The notes below the pieces were generated by a model. The model saw nothing but the letters and a program-made list of their open reading frames with translations, ran no database searches and was not told the origin of the DNA. This document shows positions 5,036 through 9,545 of a stretch of 9,545 bases of DNA, one piece after another. Source of the stretch: an uncultured Lachnospiraceae bacterium (GTDB lineage Bacteria > Bacillota > Clostridia > Lachnospirales > Lachnospiraceae). The position numbers and the translations under genes are program-made. Where the stretch lies: the NCBI GenBank assembly GCA_902797705.1, contig CADBTX010000098.1, positions 1-9,545 of the forward strand. The letters are read 5' to 3'. How positions within the stretch are numbered: position 1 is the stretch's first letter; each line of letters starts with the position of its first letter.

Positions 5036-7339
5036 TCATTTCGATCCGAAAAAATGATCCAGGCCTTCCGTTATTCCCTCTGCAGCCTTCTTAAGTGTCC
5101 CACCGGAGATATCCGACGCCGTGTCTCCGATCTCAAGATCCACCGACGGTATGGTGCTGTATGAGGTCTGTGTCAGATCCATTGGCAGCATTCCGTTATT
5201 CCAGGTCTTAAAGCCCTCATTTTTCATGCCGTAGATCAGACTCTTCCCCAGTCTCTCATGCTCCTTCCAATGGGATCTGACAGGCTCCATGTTCCGATAG
5301 CCTTCATCATCCGGCACGCTGCAATAAAAGATCCCCTTATCCGTATCGGTGGAATCGTAATGCAGGGCGATATGAGCATCAGCATAGCCGTTTGCCATAA
5401 GGGTCCGGGCGATATTGTCAAGCTGTACGTCATCCTCCTCCCGGATCATAAGCACATCATAGCCCTCCTTTAAGAGCTTCTCCTTAAGGACAAGGGCCGC
5501 CTTCAGGGTAGCCTTCCCTTCCGGATCCCCGTTTTTCATGGTAGCGCCCTGTGATATGGCCGTGGCCTCCGTTGCTCCCTTCTCCGTCGATCCGCTCACA
5601 AGCTTCGGACTCCCATCCGGATGACACAGGGTTTTGACACCGTCTCCTCCTTTTGTTCCATGACCTGCATTGATGCATACGGTTTTATTCTTTCTGTCCT
5701 CATTTCCCGATCTGTAAAGCCTTGCGCTGCCGTTATTGATCTTTGAATTTCCGGCGTATTCCCACTTATCGTCAAATGAAACGGTCTCATAGGCCTGATT
5801 TTCGGAGGGACTGTTCTTATCCGTGCCGTTTTCCGACGCAGTACCGTTATCCGCCTTGTTTTCCGATACTTCCTCCTTTTCTTTCTCCTCAGATGTAAAG
5901 ACCGGAATACTTACATTCTTCTCATTTTCGGCGTAGGGGATCATTGCCTCATAAATGTCTTCTATCCACCGGCTGCCGCTTAGCCTCTTTGCATCAAGGT
6001 TATTTATTATGACGCTCCTTATCCTTGCTTTATCTTCACTCTCAAACTCCTTCATGGAGCTTGCGGAGCTTATTACATAATAGTCGTCACCCTTATGTCC
6101 AAGGTAGATCATCTCATGTCCCTTAAAGAAAAGGACTGCTCCGGGAGGAAGTTCATCAAAGAGTTTCTTCTTATCCTCTTCCTCAGCAACGGACAGATCA
6201 TATTTCAGCGAGGGCATCGCAGCCTGCCAGGTGGTGTTCCGGGGAAGCTCCAGTCCGAAGCACTTATAAACATCACGGACATAGCCCGAGCAGTCGTTGG
6301 CTTCAAGCATCCCTCCCCATCCGTAGGTATCTCCAAGGGCCTCATATGCCTGCTTTACTATATTTTCTGTCGTAAGCGGCAGAAATCCGTCGCTCACCCC
6401 GTGATGTGCGGAGATCAACGCCTGCCGTTTTTCATACATTCCCTCTTCATTCCGTACCGGTATCCACACAGGATAGTTATAATACAGAGAACGGTTTGTG
6501 ATCAGCTTGTCACGGTCCTTTTCCTCAACCTTCTGAAGGACTGTTCCCATGGTGAGCAAATGTCCGGAAAGCTCGGGGCTGGTATTTGAACTCTCCAGTG
6601 AAAACTTTGACTCAGTCACCACCATGACCTGGTCATCGGTGAACTGCCAGGCCTTAAGCCACTCCCTTTTATTCCTGCATAGGGCGATATCCTCCGAAGG
6701 GATCCATCCCGAAACACAGGTGGTATGGCAGTAATAATAACCGCCGTCCTTTGATTCCCCGTAGATCGTAACCGGTTCTCCCACCCGGATAGACGAAAGC
6801 TGGACATTGTCAAAGTCATTGTCTCCGGGATCATCCGCGATCAAAAGATCCGTCGGATATGCCCTGATATCCGAACGGTTCACGCAGATCCCGTAACGTG
6901 TTTTTTCTTTCTCCGAAGCCTCACTGTCATCCAGATTTTCGAGAATGTCTATCACATATTCTCCGGACACCGTTTTTTCGGAAGCATCGTAGTGTTTTCC
7001 GTCCAGATACCCGGAAAGCTCAGTCATGGCGGATCTCCACCTCGCCAGATTTCCCTCGGCTCCGTTAAAGGTACTCTCCTCCCAGACGAGATCGTTCATA
7101 TTGCTGTCTTCACAGGATAAAAATGCTTTGTTAAGCCTGCTTACCGTATCCTTATCCGCCAGCACGCTGTCCTTTTCTTCCACCTCAGAAAGCCAGTAGT
7201 CGTATGACAGCATTTCCTCCGTAACCCCCGGCATAAGCTCCACTGCCGAAAACACCGGTGTCACAGGAAGCAGGCAGAATATACCTGCGAGCAATATCCC
7301 TGTTACGCTTTTTCTGTTTCCTGTCATCATCTCTCCCAT
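5036..7339 (-). CDS. Secreted bifunctional peptidoglycan hydrolase: NlpC/P60 endopeptidase plus amidase_3
   Basis: A 767-residue exported wall hydrolase. A signal peptide (basic GNRK, then a hydrophobic core to about 30, VFSA end) is followed by an N_NLPC_P60-like helical module (about 44-130) and two SH3b-like modules (about 150-220 and 240-305). An NlpC/P60 domain (about 325-465) has catalytic Cys350 in NDCSGYV and His408 in GHEMIYLG. An acidic linker with repeated SEN follows (480-520). The C-terminal amidase_3 domain (550-765) has predicted zinc ligands His560 (NAGHG), Glu607 and His660 (ALHYDS), and catalytic Glu736 (VDLEIGD). By family, the first activity cuts peptide stems next to D-Glu and the second cuts the MurNAc-L-Ala bond. 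All key residues appear intact. ATG 7339 has AAGGG 6 nt upstream; ATG at codons 4 and 5 after GGGAG is an alternative. It is transcribed divergently from the cyclase gene, and I see no good terminator after its stop. Confidence 0.92.
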   Translation of the reverse strand: MGEMMTGNRKSVTGILLAGIFCLLPVTPVFSAVELMPGVTEEMLSYDYWLSEVEEKDSVLADKDTVSRLNKAFLSCEDSNMNDLVWEESTFNGAEGNLARWRSAMTELSGYLDGKHYDASEKTVSGEYVIDILENLDDSEASEKEKTRYGICVNRSDIRAYPTDLLIADDPGDNDFDNVQLSSIRVGEPVTIYGESKDGGYYYCHTTCVSGWIPSEDIALCRNKREWLKAWQFTDDQVMVVTESKFSLESSNTSPELSGHLLTMGTVLQKVEEKDRDKLITNRSLYYNYPVWIPVRNEEGMYEKRQALISAHHGVSDGFLPLTTENIVKQAYEALGDTYGWGGMLEANDCSGYVRDVYKCFGLELPRNTTWQAAMPSLKYDLSVAEEEDKKKLFDELPPGAVLFFKGHEMIYLGHKGDDYYVISSASSMKEFESEDKARIRSVIINNLDAKRLSGSRWIEDIYEAMIPYAENEKNVSIPVFTSEEKEKEEVSENKADNGTASENGTDKNSPSENQAYETVSFDDKWEYAGNSKINNGSARLYRSGNEDRKNKTVCINAGHGTKGGDGVKTLCHPDGSPKLVSGSTEKGATEATAISQGATMKNGDPEGKATLKAALVLKEKLLKEGYDVLMIREEDDVQLDNIARTLMANGYADAHIALHYDSTDTDKGIFYCSVPDDEGYRNMEPVRSHWKEHERLGKSLIYGMKNEGFKTWNNGMLPMDLTQTSYSTIPSVDLEIGDTASDISGGTLKKAAEGITEGLDHFFGSK

Positions 7340-7425
7340 TTGCCGCCCTTTCGTAAAAGATCAGAACCCTTCGGATCCCAAACAGATACGTCCTTTCTTT
7401 TAATGATCGATTTCCAATCCGCCTT

Positions 7426-7454
7426 ATTATACAGGATAAAGGCGGCAAACACAA
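7426..7454 (-). promoter_or_regulatory. Promoter of the wall hydrolase gene
   Basis: Minus-strand TATAAT (7431-7426), a perfect -10, lies 17 nt from TTGTGT (7454-7449), which keeps the TTG of a -35. Transcription would start near 7419, leaving a leader of about 80 nt with no recognised element. Confidence 0.65.
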
Positions 7455-7517
7455 AGCCGGCAGAGCTTTGGAAAACGTGTATCCGGGCTTGCCAAATGAC
7501 AGTTCCCCTAAGGAAAA

Positions 7518-7546
7518 ATGCAAAATATTCCGATAAGTGCTATAAT
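7518..7546 (+). promoter_or_regulatory. Promoter of the diguanylate cyclase leader
   Basis: An extended -10, TGCTATAAT (TATAAT at 7541-7546), with a weak -35, ATGCAA (7518-7523), at 17 nt. The predicted start is near 7553. It points away from the hydrolase promoter; the two -10 boxes are about 110 nt apart. Confidence 0.65.
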
Positions 7547-7552
7547 GGTAGC

Positions 7553-7684
7553 TCATCTGACGGCAGACCTCTTCAAATCCAGTACGCCGAGGCTTTTTCG
7601 GCACATGCTATCAGGTAAGCAGGCAAGCATATGGTTGAGATATTTAAGAACAGCTATACCAGCCTTGGATAGCTTTTATTTTTT
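7553..7684 (+). ncRNA. Structured 5' leader of the cyclase gene: putative attenuator or orphan riboswitch
   Basis: The ~130-nt leader lies between the promoter at 7541 and a terminator that precedes the coding region. Possible hairpins are TCTG-ACGG-CAGA (7556-7567), GCCGA-GGCTTTT-TCGGC (7586-7602), ATGCT/AGCAT (7605-7609 with 7626-7630) and the terminator (7652-7674). GCTATC at 7607-7612 is fully complementary to GATAGC at 7668-7673, the 3' arm of the terminator. It could therefore form an antiterminator that excludes both the terminator and the ATGCT/AGCAT hairpin. This is the layout of a transcriptional riboswitch. I compared it by eye with c-di-GMP-I, c-di-GMP-II and several other classes and found no signature. 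Pairings were found by inspection, not by energy calculation. Confidence 0.45.
7652..7684 (+). terminator. Intrinsic terminator in the leader, 24 nt before the cyclase start codon
   Basis: AGCTAT pairs with ATAGCT and CCA with TGG (one bulged A) around a GCCT loop, giving 9 bp followed by TTTTATTTTTT. No convincing promoter fits between it and ATG 7709, so cyclase expression must read through it, which implies regulated or partial termination. Confidence 0.8.
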
Positions 7685-7708
7685 CATACATCGAAAGAAG
7701 GCAAAATA

Positions 7709-9064
7709 ATGGGAGTATTTAAAAAATGGGAAAAGGGGATTTCTTTGCGTGTGATCCAGATGTACCTCATAGTGATCACGGTCATAATGTCGGGGATAAT
7801 AGTATTCTGCACCTTTCAGCTGACAGAAACCTTTATGCGGATAGTAAAGGCCACAGAAGAACACATCGAACTGGAAAAGGCTGCCCATGAGCTGATGGAC
7901 GCCTCCGATTATCTCACCGAGCAGGTTCAGCGCTTCACCGTCAACGGAGACATTCGTTTCATGAACGAATATTTTACCGAAGCCTTTGAGACAAACCGAC
8001 GTGAAGAAGCCATCCGGAAAATGAGCGTTAACAATGATACCTCCGCTGCCCTGAACGATCTCCGGGAAGCCATGAAAAATTCCATGGAACTCATGCAGCG
8101 TGAGTACTACGCCATGCGCCTTGTGATAGAGGCAAAGGGCTACACGGACTATCCTGATGTGCTAAAGAACGTGGCTCTAAGCAGTGCCGATGCTGCCCTC
8201 TCCCCGGATGACAAGATGAAGCTTGCCACGGAGATGGTCCTTAACGATAACTACTATGACAAGAAAGATCTCATACGCAAGTATATGAAGGAGAGCCTTG
8301 CGGAAGTGGATAAACTCACCCAAAACATCGACGCCTATGAGTTAAAGTCTCTTCATAACGAACTGACTATTACCCGGATAGTCGTTGTGCTGCAGGTGGT
8401 CTCCGTCCTTTTCATGGTCTGGCTTACTTCCATGCTTGGGATAAAACCGGTTCTGACGGCCGTTGACAAAATAAGGGCTGACAGCCCCATTCCGGAAACC
8501 GGTGCAAATGAATTCCGCTATCTGGCCCAGGCCTACAACAAAATGTATGCCGCCTTTAAGAACAGTCTGGAGCACCTGAATTTCAAGGCATCCCACGATG
8601 AGCTTACAGGGGCCTACAACCGGACGGGATATGACCTTCTGATATCCACCATGGACTTAAATTCCACCTATATGATGCTTTTTGATGTGGATAATTTTAA
8701 GTCCATAAATGATACTTACGGCCACGAGACCGGAGACAAAATACTAAAAAAGCTGGTTCAGATCCTGAAAAACTCTTTCCGTGAAGACGACTATATCTGC
8801 CGGATCGGCGGAGATGAATTTGTGGTATTCCTGATACACTCCACGGAAATGAAAAAAGAGCTGATAATCGGAAAGATCGATCAGATAAATAAAGCGCTGG
8901 AAAATCCCGACGATGATCTTCCGTCGATCTCCATAAGTGTGGGTATAGTGCACGGAAAGCAGGTAGACTCCGTATCCAGCCTGTTTGAAAAATCCGACGC
9001 TGCCATGTACGAATCAAAGAAGAAAGGAAAGCACACCTATACCTTCTACGATCTTCCGGAGTAA
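7709..9064 (+). CDS. Membrane-bound diguanylate cyclase (4-helix sensor, HAMP-like linker, GGDEF)
   Basis: A 451-residue inner-membrane enzyme that condenses two GTP into c-di-GMP. TM1 (about 13-35) and TM2 (about 221-243) flank an extracytoplasmic, mostly helical domain of about 185 residues (ASDYLTEQVQRFTVNGD at 65-81) of the four-helix-bundle sensor kind, whose ligand is unknown. A HAMP-like linker (about 244-290) leads to the GGDEF domain, which opens with HDELTGAYNR (296-305). Metal-site Asp326 lies in LFDVDNFK, and the active-site motif GGDEF is at 367-371. The product-inhibition I-site RxxD is present as REDD (358-361), exactly 5 residues before GGDEF, so the enzyme should be active and feedback-inhibited. 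No EAL or HD-GYP domain is attached. ATG 7709 has AGAAGG 7 nt upstream. Expression is probably controlled by the leader and terminator in front of it. Confidence 0.95.
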   Translation: MGVFKKWEKGISLRVIQMYLIVITVIMSGIIVFCTFQLTETFMRIVKATEEHIELEKAAHELMDASDYLTEQVQRFTVNGDIRFMNEYFTEAFETNRREEAIRKMSVNNDTSAALNDLREAMKNSMELMQREYYAMRLVIEAKGYTDYPDVLKNVALSSADAALSPDDKMKLATEMVLNDNYYDKKDLIRKYMKESLAEVDKLTQNIDAYELKSLHNELTITRIVVVLQVVSVLFMVWLTSMLGIKPVLTAVDKIRADSPIPETGANEFRYLAQAYNKMYAAFKNSLEHLNFKASHDELTGAYNRTGYDLLISTMDLNSTYMMLFDVDNFKSINDTYGHETGDKILKKLVQILKNSFREDDYICRIGGDEFVVFLIHSTEMKKELIIGKIDQINKALENPDDDLPSISISVGIVHGKQVDSVSSLFEKSDAAMYESKKKGKHTYTFYDLPE

Positions 9065-9074
9065 GGGGTGATGG

Positions 9075-9545
9075 TTACGCCAGCACGCCCTTCTTTGAAT
9101 TCTTTATGGTCGGTATCTCGGTATCATCCTTGTCATCGATATGCACTCCCGCATACTTCTTCGTCTCATCAGCGATAACCTTTGATAAGAGAAGGACAGC
9201 GATGATATTAGGTATCGCCATGAGTCCGTTAAAGAGATCCGCGATATTCCAAATGAGGTTCAGTTCCGTAACAGATCCCACAAAGATCCCCACTATCCAT
9301 AATATCTTGTAGACCTTTATGACTTTTTCACCCAGGAGATATACCGCACAGCGCTCCCCATAATAATACCATCCTAGGATCGTTGAAAATGAGAAAGATA
9401 CAAGGCCGATGACCAGTATCGGAACTCCGATGGCCGGTATCATTGAAAAGGCAAGGCTCGTAAGCTCTGCGCCGTTTCCCGAGAGACCGTCTATGGTAGG
9501 ATGCTTGATGATACTTGAAACCAGCACGAGACCGGTCATAAGACA
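9075..9545 (-). CDS. AGCS family alanine/glycine:cation symporter, C-terminal part (5' end outside window)
   Basis: The last 156 residues of a sodium- or proton-coupled amino acid carrier of the AGCS family (usual length about 450-500), an integral membrane protein. The visible part starts CLMTGLVLVSS, which fits the family CTxTxLVIL segment. It continues with FSTILGWYYYGERCAVYLLG, the characteristic GW-YYGE block, and then WNIADLFNGLMAIPNIIAVL in the last membrane region. A hydrophilic tail of about 30 residues contains an acidic stretch, DDKDDTE. The reading frame is open to the right edge, so the Met at 9539 is internal and not the start. The gene converges on the cyclase gene with 10 nt between stop codons and no terminator hairpin in the gap. 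Confidence 0.93.
   Translation of the reverse strand, partial: CLMTGLVLVSSIIKHPTIDGLSGNGAELTSLAFSMIPAIGVPILVIGLVSFSFSTILGWYYYGERCAVYLLGEKVIKVYKILWIVGIFVGSVTELNLIWNIADLFNGLMAIPNIIAVLLLSKVIADETKKYAGVHIDDKDDTEIPTIKNSKKGVLA

Noticed and set aside
5014..5038. Possible terminator after the wall hydrolase stop (ATCTGA...TCAGAT)
   Set aside because: The stem is only 6 bp with a long loop and no T-run follows on the minus strand.
6095..6589. 164-codon open frame on the plus strand
   Set aside because: It lies fully opposite the well-supported wall hydrolase gene, has no recognisable domain and no promoter or ribosome site was seen.
7540..7590. tRNA-like stretch with GGTAGCTCA and TTCAAATCC
   Set aside because: The two words resemble D-arm and T-loop sequences, but no acceptor, anticodon or T stem can be formed, and the -10 box overlaps the 5' end.
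7665..7693. Promoter inside the cyclase terminator (TTGGAT with TACATC)
   Set aside because: The -10 is poor and the predicted start would fall within the ribosome site, so it cannot explain expression that avoids the terminator.
1..9545. CRISPR array, insertion sequence, prophage or attachment site
   Set aside because: No spaced direct repeats, transposase, integrase or terminal inverted repeats were seen anywhere in the window.

Overview
The window looks like a chromosomal segment of an anaerobic Firmicute, most probably a member of the Lachnospiraceae. The protein families suggest this: a DUF5662 protein, a chromosomal TraX-like protein, a GlgX-like GH13 protein, an NlpC/P60 plus amidase_3 wall hydrolase, a diguanylate cyclase with a helical sensor domain, and an AGCS symporter. 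Strong AGGAGG-type ribosome binding sites and extended -10 (TGnTAnnAT) promoters fit the same group. The assignment rests on recognised protein patterns, not on a search.

Layout. Positions 1-3623 hold a compact minus-strand operon. It starts at a promoter near 3595-3623 and runs GlgX-like GH13 protein (1833-3587), TraX-family membrane protein (1190-1831), DUF5662 protein (572-1183) and tryptophanyl-tRNA synthetase (from a TTG start at 575, running off the left edge). The junctions are +1 nt, +6 nt and a 4-nt overlap, so the genes are probably co-transcribed and partly translationally coupled. An intrinsic terminator (3648-3678) separates this operon from an unrecognised, probably disordered Ala/Glu/Asn/Lys-rich protein (3694-4893, minus), which has its own promoter near 4959-4986. 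Next comes a secreted two-domain peptidoglycan hydrolase (5036-7339, minus).

Positions 7340-7708 form a divergent intergenic region. It carries a minus promoter for the hydrolase and a plus promoter (TATAAT at 7541) followed by a ~130-nt leader. The leader ends in a strong intrinsic terminator 24 nt before the start codon of a membrane diguanylate cyclase (7709-9064, plus). The leader can form mutually exclusive hairpins, so it looks like an attenuator or an orphan riboswitch. On the right edge, the C-terminal part of an alanine/glycine:cation symporter (AGCS) gene points back towards the cyclase, with only 10 nt between the two stop codons.

How the genes may work together. The right half combines envelope remodelling (bifunctional wall hydrolase) with second-messenger signalling (c-di-GMP synthesis by a product-inhibitable GGDEF enzyme) around a shared divergent control region. 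The left operon joins a housekeeping synthetase to three accessory proteins. The first of these keeps the GH13 fold signatures but appears to have lost the catalytic nucleophile and the transition-state Asp. The best candidates for undescribed biology are the cyclase leader, the GH13 pseudoenzyme with its possibly leaderless start, and the disordered protein.
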